Source: Syntrophaceae bacterium UBA6112 (GTDB taxonomy: Bacteria > Desulfobacterota > Syntrophia > Syntrophales > UBA5619). From it: a stretch of DNA of 49,617 bases. This document shows positions 41,503 through 49,617 of the stretch, in pieces (within the stretch, counting starts at the first letter, position 1; each line of letters opens with the position of its first letter). Location of the stretch: the NCBI GenBank assembly GCA_002423465.1, contig DIWG01000001.1, forward strand, positions 1 to 49,617, in the 5' to 3' direction. Made by a program: the position numbers and the translations under genes. The notes under the pieces were generated by a model. The model saw nothing but the letters and a program-made list of their open reading frames with translations, had not been told where the DNA came from and searched no databases.

Positions 41503-43221
41503 ATGCATGAGAAGAAACCCTGGTTGAAGTTTTACGGCGATATCCCGGAGCATATCGACTATCCGCGGGTGACGATGTACGAGGCGCTGATGCAGACGGT
41601 TTCCCGGAACCCGGACTCCGTCGCCTACGACTTCTTCGGCCATACCGCCACCTACCGGCAGTTCGGCGCGGAGATCGACCGCTGTGCGGACGCCCTCGCC
41701 GCCCTCGGCCTGAAACAACGGGACCGGATCACGATCTCGATGCCCACCTGTCCCCAGGGGATCATCTCCTTCTATGCCGCCAACAAACTGGGTGCCGTGG
41801 CGAGCATGATCCACCCCCTGTCGCCCGCCAAGGAGATCGAATTTTACCTGAACACCGCGAAAAGCCGTTTCGCGCTGACCCTCGATGCTTTTTACGGGAA
41901 ATTCAAGGAGGTCGAGGGGAAGACGGAGCTCAAAACGCTGATTCTCTGCCGGATTCCCGATTATCTCCCGCTGCTCAAGAAGATCGGCTTCAACCTGACC
42001 AAGGGGCGGAAGATCCCGCCGGTCCCCGATGACAGGCTGGTCGTCTGGTGGAGCGACCTCATGCGGGAGAGCTACCCGCAGGCGCCGAAATCGGATATGG
42101 GAACGGACGATATGGCCGTGATTCTCTTCAGCGGCGGGACGACCGGCGTTCCGAAGGGGATCATGCTCTCCAGTTACAACTTCATCAGCGAAGGGATGCA
42201 GGTCTCCGTTTGGGGGAGCCTCGGGGGTGGGGATTCGATCCTCGCGATCCTCCCCATTTTCCACGGCTTCGGCCTCGGGGTCTGCATCAACGCCGCCTTC
42301 ATGGGCGGGGGAAAGAGCATCCTCGTTCCCCAGTTCACGCCGGAGATCGTGGCCGACTTGATCAAGCAGAAGCGGCCCAATTTTGTCGTCGGCGTGCCCA
42401 CGCTCTTTGAAGCCTTGAGCAGCAACCCCGTCTTTCAAAAGGCCGACCTGAGCTGCCTCCGGGCGACTTTCAGCGGCGCCGATACGCTTCCCCGGCCGGT
42501 CAAGGAAAAGTTTGAGGCGGTTGTGAAGGAGCGGGGCGGAAACATCCAGCTCCTGGAAGGCTATGGCCTGACGGAGGCGGTGACGGCGATCATGGCGACG
42601 CCGCTCAACCAGTACCGCGAGGGGAGCGTGGGGCTTCCCTTCCCCGACATGCTGGCCAAAATCGTTCCGATAGGGACGATGGAGGAGGCGCCCGTCGGCG
42701 AGGAAGGCGAGATCTGCGTCAGCGGTCCCGCGGTGATGCTGGGCTACCTCGATCAGCCGGAGGAGACGGCCAACACGCTGAAGACGCATGCAGACGGCAG
42801 GATCTGGCTCCACACCGGCGATATCGGCACAATGGACGCCGACGGCTTCTTCTACTTCAAACTCCGCCAGAAGCGGATGATCAAGTCGTCGGGAATGAAC
42901 GTCTATCCCGCCCAGGTGGAGGACGTCCTCTACCGGCATCCCGCTGTTCTCAGTGCCTGCGTCATCGGCGTCCCTGATGAAAAGCAGGTGCAGCGCGTCA
43001 AGGGATTCGTCGTCCTGAAAGACAAGACCAAGGCCGGTCCGGAGATGGAGAAGGCGCTGGTCGCCCACTGCCAGGAGCATCTGATCCGTTGGAGCTGCCC
43101 CCGGGAGATCGAATTTCGGGACAACCTTCCCTGCACGCTGGTCGGCAAGGTCGCCTTCAACACCCTCGAACAGGAGGAGGTTGCAAAGCTGGAGGCGGAA
43201 GGAAAATACTGCGGACACTGA
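41503..43221 (+). CDS. AMP-forming acyl-CoA ligase (FadD-like)
   Basis: The 572-residue protein is an acyl-adenylate-forming ligase with the ATP motif FSGGTTGVPKG near 204-214, the A5-type GYGLTEA near 350, HTGDIG in the hinge, and the C-terminal KSSGMNVYPAQVED region; the final lysine lies in GKVAFNTL. It activates a carboxylic acid with ATP and CoA in the cytoplasm, releasing AMP and pyrophosphate. The pattern fits fatty- or aromatic-acid ligases; chain type is not certain. AAAGGAGG precedes the ATG. The benzoyl-CoA-reductase-like pair 4 kb downstream makes an aromatic acid plausible. Confidence 0.88.
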   Translation: MHEKKPWLKFYGDIPEHIDYPRVTMYEALMQTVSRNPDSVAYDFFGHTATYRQFGAEIDRCADALAALGLKQRDRITISMPTCPQGIISFYAANKLGAVASMIHPLSPAKEIEFYLNTAKSRFALTLDAFYGKFKEVEGKTELKTLILCRIPDYLPLLKKIGFNLTKGRKIPPVPDDRLVVWWSDLMRESYPQAPKSDMGTDDMAVILFSGGTTGVPKGIMLSSYNFISEGMQVSVWGSLGGGDSILAILPIFHGFGLGVCINAAFMGGGKSILVPQFTPEIVADLIKQKRPNFVVGVPTLFEALSSNPVFQKADLSCLRATFSGADTLPRPVKEKFEAVVKERGGNIQLLEGYGLTEAVTAIMATPLNQYREGSVGLPFPDMLAKIVPIGTMEEAPVGEEGEICVSGPAVMLGYLDQPEETANTLKTHADGRIWLHTGDIGTMDADGFFYFKLRQKRMIKSSGMNVYPAQVEDVLYRHPAVLSACVIGVPDEKQVQRVKGFVVLKDKTKAGPEMEKALVAHCQEHLIRWSCPREIEFRDNLPCTLVGKVAFNTLEQEEVAKLEAEGKYCGH

Positions 43222-43285
43222 TTCCGGGACGGGCCGATGCCTGAACTCTACCGTTTTTGGCCGGGAGGCGCCTTTTGATATTTCA

Positions 43286-43313
43286 TTGACAATACCCAAA
43301 TAATGAAGACAAT
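43286..43313 (+). promoter_or_regulatory. possible promoter of the DUF4143 ATPase gene
   Basis: TTGACA (43286-43291) and GACAAT (43308-43313) lie 16 bases apart, about 30 bases before the ATG. The gene itself has no ribosome site, so translation may be inefficient or leader-poor. Confidence 0.3.
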
Positions 43314-43343
43314 GGTGATCGTATTCACCAAATTAAAATAAAT

Positions 43344-44513
43344 ATGGGTATCAGAGTGATCCGGCGAAGTATTCAGACCGCAATCGAACAATCCCTGTTC
43401 AAGGGTAAGTCGATCGTTATCTACGGCACCAGGCAGGTGGGCAAGACCACATTGATCACGGCTCTTCAGCAGGACGCCGCTGTTCCTTCCATCTATCTTA
43501 ACTGCGATGAGCCGGACATCCGCCGATCGCTTTCGGAAAAAACGTCGACGGAACTGAAGATGCTGATCGGCAGCAACAAATTGGTTCTGATTGACGAAGC
43601 GCAACGGGTCGGCACAATCGGACTTACCATCAAGCTTTTGACCGATACGGCGCCGGACATTCAGGTGATCGCTACCGGTTCTTCCGCCTTCGAGCTTTCC
43701 AGCAGGATAGAGGAGCCGTTGACCGGCAGAAAACGGGAATTTCGACTCTATCCGTTTTCGCTAACCGAACTGGGGCAGATCTATTCACCGCTGGAGGTTA
43801 GTCGCGTCGTGGAACGCTGCATGATTTTCGGCCTCTATCCGGAGATCATCAACGCCCCGGAAGCAGCGGCAACGGCGCTGCGGGAGCTTGCCAGGAGTTA
43901 TCTCTACAAAGACATCCTGGCTTTGCAGCAGATACGCAACTCTGAGGCGCTGGAGCGGCTGGTTCAGTCCATCGCGCTGCAAGTCGGCAATGAAGTTTCC
44001 TATAACGAGCTCGCCCAGCAGGTGGGCGTGGATAAAAAGACGATCGAGAGTTATCTGCGGTTATTGGAGCAATCGTTCATCACCTTCCGTCTGGGGTCGT
44101 TCAGCAGGAACCTGCGAAATGAACTGAAGAAATCCCGCAAGATCTATTTTGTGGATACGGGAATGCGCAATGCCGTCATCAATAACCTCAACCCTCCGGA
44201 CCTGCGTAGCGACGTTGGCGGCCTTTGGGAGAATTTCGTCATCGCTGAGCGGATGAAATGGAACCACAATCAGGGATTGTTTCCCAACGCCTATTTCTGG
44301 CGCAGTCACCAGAAACAGGAGATTGATTACTTGGAAGAGTTGAACGGGGCGTTGTCGGGATACGAAATCAAATGGTGCGATCAGAAGTTCAAGGTTCCGA
44401 CAGAATTCAGCGCAGCCTACCCGGATTGCCCCGTCAGCCTGATCAATCGGGAGAATATGACGCAGTTTGTGCAAGGTATGAACCCCAAACTGACGGACAA
44501 TTCGGGGACATAA
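43344..44513 (+). CDS. AAA-type ATPase with DUF4143 domain
   Basis: The 389-residue protein has an N-terminal AAA_14 ATPase domain: Walker A GTRQVGKTT at 28-36, Walker B VLIDEAQ at 81-87, and the ATGSSAFEL sensor strand. A C-terminal DUF4143 domain follows, with the winged-helix-like linker (VGVDKKTIESYLRLLEQSFI) and late KKSRKIYFVDTGMRNA and GGLWENFVIAE motifs. The family is widespread, often mobile, and of unknown function; some members are linked to defence or toxin-like systems. It marks the start of an AT-richer accessory patch. Confidence 0.88.
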   Translation: MGIRVIRRSIQTAIEQSLFKGKSIVIYGTRQVGKTTLITALQQDAAVPSIYLNCDEPDIRRSLSEKTSTELKMLIGSNKLVLIDEAQRVGTIGLTIKLLTDTAPDIQVIATGSSAFELSSRIEEPLTGRKREFRLYPFSLTELGQIYSPLEVSRVVERCMIFGLYPEIINAPEAAATALRELARSYLYKDILALQQIRNSEALERLVQSIALQVGNEVSYNELAQQVGVDKKTIESYLRLLEQSFITFRLGSFSRNLRNELKKSRKIYFVDTGMRNAVINNLNPPDLRSDVGGLWENFVIAERMKWNHNQGLFPNAYFWRSHQKQEIDYLEELNGALSGYEIKWCDQKFKVPTEFSAAYPDCPVSLINRENMTQFVQGMNPKLTDNSGT

Positions 44514-44931
44514 TACTCAATTATGGATTGACCTGCTGGAATTTGTACTATGTCTCCTGATTACCAATACCTGCCACGCTTGGCGAGAGGATGATCCCTT
44601 CGTTGAAATATTAAAGAAGAAGCTCAATATGAAATAGATAAAAATTAGGACACGAAATTGCGGAAAAGTCACTGTTCCAAAGTATTTGATAGAGTGTAGC
44701 CTTTTTCAGTATATTCGATTGAAACATACAAATCAGGGAGGGAGATTTTTCTTATGGTGGGAGGCGGAGTTCTTCCTGTAGTCAGTAAACCGTCGCCCTT
44801 TAAGAAAATGCTTGATTTCGAACAATTATCAACGATGTCATTCCCCTTGTAATTATGATATGATTCTTCCGCTATGCATCATGGCTCGTCCAAGTAACGA
44901 CTTGACAGACTACATGAAGGGGAAAAAAGGA
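44514..44931. other. gene-poor AT-rich stretch with possible remnant
   Basis: No intact gene is supported here. One frame just after the ATPase stop is open for about 40 codons and ends ...REDDPFVEILKKKLNMK at a stop near 44638, as if it were the end of a lost gene. Another open stretch near 44740-44852 reads SYGGGGVLPVVSKPSPFKK but has no start. An ATG at 44755 after a good ribosome site closes after eight codons. Confidence 0.3.
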
Positions 44932-46545
44932 ATGAGAGAGAATATGCCATCAGTTTTGGAGCTGATAGTCGCTGTGTTCTTCCTCGCAATCCTTCCCGCA
45001 CAGCTCCATGCCCTCACACCCAACCAGGTCTTCGACAAGGTCAAGGATTCAATCGTTGTTGTGAAGACCATTGACGCTGAAAGTAAGATAATGGGCCAGG
45101 GGAGCGGGGTGCTGATTTCCACCGGCAGGGTCGCCACCAACTGCCATGTCATTCAAGGCGGTACGTCCTACCAAGTGATCCGGGGCAAAGAGTTTGCTTC
45201 TGCAATCCTGTATGCAGAAGATGGGGACAAAGACATCTGTATCCTCGATATCTCTGATACAAAGGGGCCGCGGGATCTCATTGCCGAATTAGCAGGAGGG
45301 TTTCCCAAGGATGGGATTAGGGGAATCACAGGAAAACCGGCGCAGCTCGGTAAAGCGGCAAGCCTGAAGGTAGGTGTCCCGGTTTATGCTGTGGGAGCGC
45401 CACAGGGTTTGGAACTTTCCCTTTCCGATGGTATCGTCGCACAGCTTCGGGGTGGACCACCACCATTGATCCAGACCACTGCGGCTATCTCACCAGGTTC
45501 CAGTGGCGGGGGCCTGTTCGATGGGGAAGGTCGGCTGGTCGGCCTGACAACCCTTTACCTGAAAGAAGGGCAGAGTCTGAATTTCGCTATGCCTGTGGAG
45601 TGGATAGGAGAGATCAAACCACTCCGAAACCTGCTTACCATAACAGACAAGATCAAACCGAGCCGAGACCTGGTTACCGAAACTCGCGGTCAAATTGAAT
45701 GGTTTAAGCACACGATCGCCCTTGAAGAGCTGAAGGACTGGCAGGGAATGCTTGATTGGTGCCAGAAGTGGACGAAAAACGAACCAACAAGTGACAATGC
45801 CTGGCATAGCCTCGGGATCGCTTACGGCAAACTCGGCCACGTCAACTATGCCATCGACGCTTTTCGCCAGGCTCTGAGCATCAATCCGAGGTATGACCAT
45901 GCCTGGTTTAGCCTCGGAATCGGTTATGACAAACTCAACCGTTACAACGAAGCCATCGAAGCCTATCGCCAGGCCCTACGCATTAACCCAGAATATGCCG
46001 ACGTTTGGAGCTACCTCGGGTACGCTTACGTAGAACTCAAACGCTACAATGACGCCATCCTTGCCTGTCGCGAGGCATTGCGCCTCAAGCCAGAGAATAA
46101 TCCCTTCCCTTGGGGTATCCTCGCACGAGCTTACGACGATCTCAAACGATACAATGACGCCATAGAAGCCTATCACCAGGCCCTGAGGACCAATCCGGAG
46201 ACAGACGTTGTCTGGTTCCACCTGGGGGTAGATTACTCAATGCTCAACCGTTACAATGACGCCATCGACGCTTTTCGCCAAGCCCTAAGCATTAACCCAG
46301 AATATGCCGACGCCTGGAGCTACCTCGGAACATCTTATGGCGAGCTTAAACGCTATAAGGACGCCATCGAAGCCTATCGTCAGGCCCTGCGCATCGACCC
46401 AGAAGATACTTACGCCTGGTACAACCTTGGGGGCACTTATGCCAACTCTGGAAACCGGACAGCCGCTCTGGAAGTCATTCAGAGACTGCGACGCCTCGAT
46501 CCGGCACAGGCCGATAAGTTATTCAACCTGATCGTGCCACGCTGA
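44932..46545 (+). CDS. exported trypsin-like serine protease with TPR repeats
   Basis: From the ATG at 44932 the protein is 537 residues. A signal peptide (about 6-27, ending QLHA) is followed by a trypsin-like domain (about 30-235) with triad His72 (TNCHVIQ), Asp101 (DKDICIL) and Ser191 (PGSSGGGLF), related to DegP/HtrA. There is no PDZ domain; instead six to seven TPR units (about 260-530, WxxLGxxYxxLxRYxxAIEAYRQAL pattern) form a likely protein-binding scaffold. It should act in the periplasm. The open frame from 44812 includes an unlikely leader. Neighbours are an ATPase and a membrane hypothetical in the same AT-richer patch. Confidence 0.85.
   Translation: MRENMPSVLELIVAVFFLAILPAQLHALTPNQVFDKVKDSIVVVKTIDAESKIMGQGSGVLISTGRVATNCHVIQGGTSYQVIRGKEFASAILYAEDGDKDICILDISDTKGPRDLIAELAGGFPKDGIRGITGKPAQLGKAASLKVGVPVYAVGAPQGLELSLSDGIVAQLRGGPPPLIQTTAAISPGSSGGGLFDGEGRLVGLTTLYLKEGQSLNFAMPVEWIGEIKPLRNLLTITDKIKPSRDLVTETRGQIEWFKHTIALEELKDWQGMLDWCQKWTKNEPTSDNAWHSLGIAYGKLGHVNYAIDAFRQALSINPRYDHAWFSLGIGYDKLNRYNEAIEAYRQALRINPEYADVWSYLGYAYVELKRYNDAILACREALRLKPENNPFPWGILARAYDDLKRYNDAIEAYHQALRTNPETDVVWFHLGVDYSMLNRYNDAIDAFRQALSINPEYADAWSYLGTSYGELKRYKDAIEAYRQALRIDPEDTYAWYNLGGTYANSGNRTAALEVIQRLRRLDPAQADKLFNLIVPR
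45840..46440 (+). repeat. tandem TPR-coding repeats with recent duplication
   Basis: Units of about 102 bases encode the TPRs. The sequence ATTAACCCAGAATATGCCGA occurs twice, at about 45982 and 46291, a distance of 309 bases or three units (one unit has an extra codon), with matching flanks. This fits recent unequal crossing-over or gene conversion inside the array. Confidence 0.7.
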
Positions 46546-46710
46546 CGTAATCAAAGATGACAAAGGCTACTCGGAGTAATAAAATTTCAAATGGTAGGTT
46601 TTAATGACCACGGCAATCCCGTGGAGTGTTGTGTGATGATAGAAATGAGACAAGCGCATAAGACATCTTTAATCTTGCATTTCAGACATTAGGAATCGGA
46701 AATCTTTGCT

Positions 46711-47169
46711 GTGGATGAATTGATAAAAATAATTATTGGTATTTCCGGTACTGTGCTTGGTGGATTCCTGGGTTATTTTATTCGCCTTTTTATTGAGCAT
46801 CGTCTTGCAATCGACAGAATTAAGGAAAATATAAGAATCACTGAATTTAACAAGGCAGCATCTGAGTTCAGAAGTGCCTTTGCCCCAGCTATCGCTCAGT
46901 TTCCGTTCCTTAGTGCTGTTAACGACATCGATAAAATGCTCCAGGATGAACTTATCCCGCAATCCGTTGCCATTGAGAAGTTCCGCCCCTTCATCCCTTC
47001 TAATAAAAAAGGCGCATATCAAGAGGCATGGGAACGCTATCATCAATCCCACAAACGTGAAGGCGTTTCGAGCGTATATTTTCTTGATTATGCAATGGGT
47101 AATGAGAAAGAACGTTTTGACCTTTTTAAAAAAAGAATAAATGAGATACTAAGATTTACAGAGCAATAA
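46711..47169 (+). CDS. small membrane-anchored hypothetical protein
   Basis: The 152-residue product (GTG start, weak ribosome site) begins with one membrane helix (about 5-28, IIIGISGTVLGGFLGYFIRLF) followed by a charged, mostly helical domain of about 120 residues. No known motif or catalytic pattern is visible. AT-rich like its neighbours, it lies between the protease-TPR gene and the dehydratase pair and may be part of the accessory patch. Function unknown. Confidence 0.6.
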   Translation: MDELIKIIIGISGTVLGGFLGYFIRLFIEHRLAIDRIKENIRITEFNKAASEFRSAFAPAIAQFPFLSAVNDIDKMLQDELIPQSVAIEKFRPFIPSNKKGAYQEAWERYHQSHKREGVSSVYFLDYAMGNEKERFDLFKKRINEILRFTEQ

Positions 47170-47354
47170 AGTCCACACAACAACGCGCTTCAAAGGATCG
47201 GCGTGATGCTCCCCCCCGTGAGCCTTGACGTTACTTCGATCCGTAATCACCAGTTTTATGAATGACGACTGCTGAACAGTAGTAGGTGAATGAGAAAGTA
47301 GCACGCAAGAACGGAATGACCCGATTTTTCGATAATGAACAAGGAGAACGATTA

Positions 47355-48479
47355 ATGAAGCAGATCGATGAATGCTATCAAATTTTAAAAGATCCGAACG
47401 GTTACGTGAAAAGATTCAAGGCGGAAAGCGGCCGGAAGGTCGTCGGAACCTTCTGCTCTTATGCACCCGAGGAGATCATCCTTGCCGCCGGGGCGCACCC
47501 CTTCCGGCTCTTCGGTTCGGGGGAGAAGATCCGTCTGGCCGAGGCCCATCTGCAGTCCTACTGCTGCTCGCTGGTCCGGGGCGCCCTGGAGGACGCCCTC
47601 GGGGGAAGGGTCGATTTCCTCGACGGCGTCGTCTTTCCCCATACTTGCGACTCGATCCAGCGTCTCTCCGACATCTGGCGGCTGAACGTCCCCGCCTGCT
47701 TTCATCTCGACGTGGTTCTGCCGGTGAAGCTCGATACGGACGGCGCCCGGCAATATATGATCGACGTCCTGAAACGGTTTTGCCGGGAGTTGGGGGAGAA
47801 ACTGGACGGGTCGATTTCCGATGATGACCTCCGGGCGGCGATCCGGACCATGAACCGGATCCGCGCCGCCTTAACAAGGATCTACGATCTGAAGGGCGAG
47901 CGGCCGGAGATCCTCAAGGGGAGCGATCTCTACGCCCTTGTCCGGGCCGCGATGATTATGGATAGGACACGCGCGGCATCCCTTCTGGAGGAGGTCGTCG
48001 CGGAGATGGAAAAAAGGAGCGTTTCGACGGTCGCGGCGTGGCCGAAAAAGCGGATCGTTCTTTCGGGCGGCGTCTGCAACCACCCCGACATCTATGCAAT
48101 CATCGAGGATGCGGGCGGCACGGTCGTCGGCGACGACCTCTGCACCGGATCCCGTTATTTCAGCGGACTCATCGACGAAAAGGCCGATCCCGTGACGGCC
48201 ATCGCCGGGCGCTACCTGGAGCGGGTCGTCTGTCCGGCGAAGCATCGGGGGTTGTCGGACCGGGCGGATCATCTCGTCCGTCTGGTCCGGGAGAAGCAGG
48301 CGCAGGGGGTCATCTTCTTCCTGCTGAAATTCTGCGATCCCCACGCCTTCGACTACCCCTATCTCAAGGATGCGCTGGATCGAGAGGGGGTCCCGAGCAT
48401 ACTCATGGAGGTGGAAGACCGGCTCCCGGCCGAAGGCCAGCTAAGGACGCGGTTCGAGGCGTTTGTCGAGATGATCTAA
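47355..48479 (+). CDS. benzoyl-CoA reductase / 2-hydroxyacyl-CoA dehydratase subunit, BcrC-like
   Basis: The 374-residue protein belongs to the HgdB/BcrB/BcrC family that holds a [4Fe-4S] cluster for low-potential electron transfer to an acyl-CoA. It shows CSYAPEEIILAAGAHPFRL near residues 34-52, FPHTCDSIQR, SGGVCNHPDIY, and a C-terminal LKFCDPHAFDYPYL with the last cluster Cys. ATG at 47355 follows AAGGAGA; the longer frame from 47286 is leader. The next gene is the partner subunit. The pair could reduce benzoyl-CoA or dehydrate a 2-hydroxyacyl-CoA; activator or BcrA/BcrD genes would decide but lie beyond the window, if present. Confidence 0.85.
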   Translation: MKQIDECYQILKDPNGYVKRFKAESGRKVVGTFCSYAPEEIILAAGAHPFRLFGSGEKIRLAEAHLQSYCCSLVRGALEDALGGRVDFLDGVVFPHTCDSIQRLSDIWRLNVPACFHLDVVLPVKLDTDGARQYMIDVLKRFCRELGEKLDGSISDDDLRAAIRTMNRIRAALTRIYDLKGERPEILKGSDLYALVRAAMIMDRTRAASLLEEVVAEMEKRSVSTVAAWPKKRIVLSGGVCNHPDIYAIIEDAGGTVVGDDLCTGSRYFSGLIDEKADPVTAIAGRYLERVVCPAKHRGLSDRADHLVRLVREKQAQGVIFFLLKFCDPHAFDYPYLKDALDREGVPSILMEVEDRLPAEGQLRTRFEAFVEMI

Positions 48480-48485
48480 AAAGGA

Positions 48486-48526
48486 GGGCCATCTCCCGAT
48501 TTTCTGAAAAAATCGGGAGATGGCCC
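48486..48526 (+). repeat. perfect 18-bp hairpin between the two dehydratase subunit genes
   Basis: GGGCCATCTCCCGATTTT (48486-48503) pairs perfectly with AAAATCGGGAGATGGCCC (48509-48526) around a CTGAA loop, starting seven bases after a stop codon. No T-tract follows on the plus strand, so it is not a typical terminator; it may protect mRNA, set subunit ratio, or be a REP-like element. A ribosome site for the next gene lies downstream of it. Confidence 0.75.
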
Positions 48527-48551
48527 CCGTTACGGTGATCAGGAGAAGACG

Positions 48552-49617
48552 ATGGCGGAAAAAGACGAGGCGAAGGAAAAGCGGAAGATCAAGACGGTCA
48601 AGAAAATGAAGGAGATCATGACGGCCTACTACATCGATGCGAAGACGGCGGAGCAGACGGGAAAGAAGGTTGCCTGGATCACGAGCGGCGGGCCGGTGGA
48701 GCCCCTGATCGCAATGGACGTGATCCCCGTCTATCCGGAAAACCACGGGGCGATGATCGGGGCGAGCAAGATGGGGGTGGATCTCTGCGAGAAGGCCGAG
48801 GCGATGGGCTATTCGAGCGACCTGTGCTCTTACGCCCGTTCGGATATCTCCTGCGCGACGGTCAACGGCGGACCGATCGGCGGCCTCCCCAAGCCCGACA
48901 TGCTGGTTTGCTGCAACAATATCTGCGGGACGGTCCTCAAATGGTACGAGGTGCAGGCAAGGTATTTCAAAGTCCCGCTCTTCATCCTCGACACCCCTTT
49001 CTGCCACACGGAATTTACCGCCGAGGCCAGGCGTTACGTCAAGGGGCAGATCGATGAATACATCGCCTTTCTGGAGGTCGCCTGCGGAAAGAAGCTCGAT
49101 CATGAGCGAATCCAGGAGGTTGGGCGGCTCTCCGTGGAGGGCCAGCGGCTCTGGCAGGCGGTCCTCGACACGGCGATGAACCGGCCCGCGCCGCTTTCCG
49201 CCTTCGACGCCTTCTTCCATCTGGCCCTGATCGTGACCCTCCGCGGGACGCAGCAGGCCGTCGATTACTACAAGATTCTCCTCGCCGAGATGCAGGAGCG
49301 GGTCCGGGAGGGAATCGGCGCCGTCCCGAACGAAAAATACCGGCTCCTCTGGGACAATCTCCCCGTCTGGTTCCGGACAAAATGGCTCTCGGAGAAGTTC
49401 TCCGCCCAGGATGCCTGCCTCGTCGCCGACACTTACACCTCCGCCTGGTGCGGCTCCCTCAAGTATGTCGATGAGAACAATTTCCTGGAGACGATGGCCG
49501 AGTGCTACACCCGGATCTACCTCAACATCGGCGTCGACGAGATGGCCCGGCAGGTGATGGAGATGGTCGACAAGTACGGCGCGGACGGCCTCGTCATGCA
49601 CTCCAACCGGAGCTGCA
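48552..49617 (+). CDS. benzoyl-CoA reductase / 2-hydroxyacyl-CoA dehydratase subunit, BcrB-like, 3' end cut
   Basis: The ATG at 48552, after AGGAGA, opens a frame that runs to the right edge (355 codons; the family is usually about 400-440). A charged N-terminal tail leads to SGGPVEPLIAMDVIPVYPENHGA, the BcrB/HgdA signature, then CSYARSDI, LVCCNNICGTV, and the LDTPFCHTEFT segment with further cluster cysteines. The gene order BcrC-like then BcrB-like matches class I benzoyl-CoA reductase operons, whose next genes are bcrA and bcrD. The window ends before that can be tested, so a 2-hydroxyacyl-CoA dehydratase is equally allowed. Confidence 0.85.
   Translation, partial: MAEKDEAKEKRKIKTVKKMKEIMTAYYIDAKTAEQTGKKVAWITSGGPVEPLIAMDVIPVYPENHGAMIGASKMGVDLCEKAEAMGYSSDLCSYARSDISCATVNGGPIGGLPKPDMLVCCNNICGTVLKWYEVQARYFKVPLFILDTPFCHTEFTAEARRYVKGQIDEYIAFLEVACGKKLDHERIQEVGRLSVEGQRLWQAVLDTAMNRPAPLSAFDAFFHLALIVTLRGTQQAVDYYKILLAEMQERVREGIGAVPNEKYRLLWDNLPVWFRTKWLSEKFSAQDACLVADTYTSAWCGSLKYVDENNFLETMAECYTRIYLNIGVDEMARQVMEMVDKYGADGLVMHSNRSC

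Noticed and set aside
41368..43299. 643-codon minus-strand frame opposite the acyl-CoA ligase
   Set aside because: Antisense of a complete AMP-ligase; no motif and no ribosome site.
44755..44781. Small ORF with a good ribosome site (GGGAGGGAG) before the protease gene
   Set aside because: It stops after eight codons; at most a chance start or leader peptide without support.
45840..46440. Regular repeats that might be a CRISPR array
   Set aside because: Period of about 102 bases is in frame and encodes TPR motifs; there are no short identical repeats with unique spacers.
1..49617. tRNA, rRNA, insertion sequence or prophage genes
   Set aside because: I looked for cloverleaf-like sequences, transposase motifs and integrases and saw none; a covariance-model scan would be needed to exclude small RNAs.

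Overview
The window looks like chromosomal DNA from a strictly anaerobic, syntroph- or sulfate-reducer-like deltaproteobacterium (Desulfobacterota, perhaps Syntrophales or a relative). This is inferred from gene content, not from a marker gene. It carries ferredoxin-linked 2-oxoacid oxidoreductase, succinyl-CoA synthetase and succinate dehydrogenase beside a Rieske/cytochrome b pair. It also has a benzoyl-CoA-reductase / 2-hydroxyacyl-CoA-dehydratase-like gene pair, a full-length NifU with NifS, an ADP-forming acyl-CoA synthetase, a tripartite tricarboxylate transporter (TTT) and a carbon monoxide dehydrogenase homologue. No rRNA, tRNA, CRISPR array, intact insertion sequence or prophage was seen.

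Layout. 1-11.4 kb is a mixed housekeeping/accessory stretch: a partial HerA/DUF853 ATPase, a glycerophosphodiesterase, two small exported proteins, a winged-helix protein with a Lys/Ala linker, a lytic transglycosylase, an MFS permease, a Zn-ribbon hypothetical, an MthK-like K+ channel, and a minus-strand ilvD plus Mut7-C pair. 11.6-26.7 kb is one long plus-strand gene train. It opens with a GntR/FCD regulator divergent from ilvD and runs through a class III CoA-transferase, a split ADP-forming acyl-CoA synthetase, a carboxyltransferase, a ferredoxin-fusion protein, a Cys-rich unknown, a CooF-like ferredoxin, a short CooS-like CODH, an FAD/NAD oxidoreductase, a serine-glyoxylate-type aminotransferase and TctCBA. 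It ends at a strong bidirectional terminator. 26.8-36.5 kb (minus strand) is a half-TCA-cycle block: korDABC, sucCD, then sdhC-A-B, Rieske, cytochrome b and a small membrane protein. 36.8-41.2 kb (minus) holds nifU-nifS-nupC and a CDF metal exporter. 41.5-43.2 kb is an acyl-CoA ligase with a recognisable promoter and a leader hairpin. 43.3-47.2 kb is an AT-richer accessory patch (DUF4143 ATPase, trypsin-like protease with TPRs, small membrane protein). 47.3 kb to the end is the BcrC/BcrB-like pair, cut by the window edge.

How it works together. The long plus-strand operon looks like a catabolic unit: a carboxylate is captured by TctC and imported by TctAB, activated by the CoA-transferase or the ADP-forming synthetase, and changed by a carboxyltransferase, with the aminotransferase handling an amino/oxo-acid step. 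Its unusual part is an electron-transfer module, CooF - short CODH - FAD/NAD oxidoreductase, preceded by two unrecognised Fe-S/Cys-rich proteins. The CODH homologue keeps all B/D-cluster cysteines and most C-cluster ligands, but it is about 150 residues short and lacks the histidine relay. It is my best candidate for an undescribed system. Three copies of a TTGGATACAA-like site at the ilvD/gntR promoters suggest that the regulator controls both directions. The kor-suc-sdh-Rieske-cytb block would carry 2-oxoglutarate to fumarate and connect succinate electrons, through quinone, to a bc/b6f-like complex.
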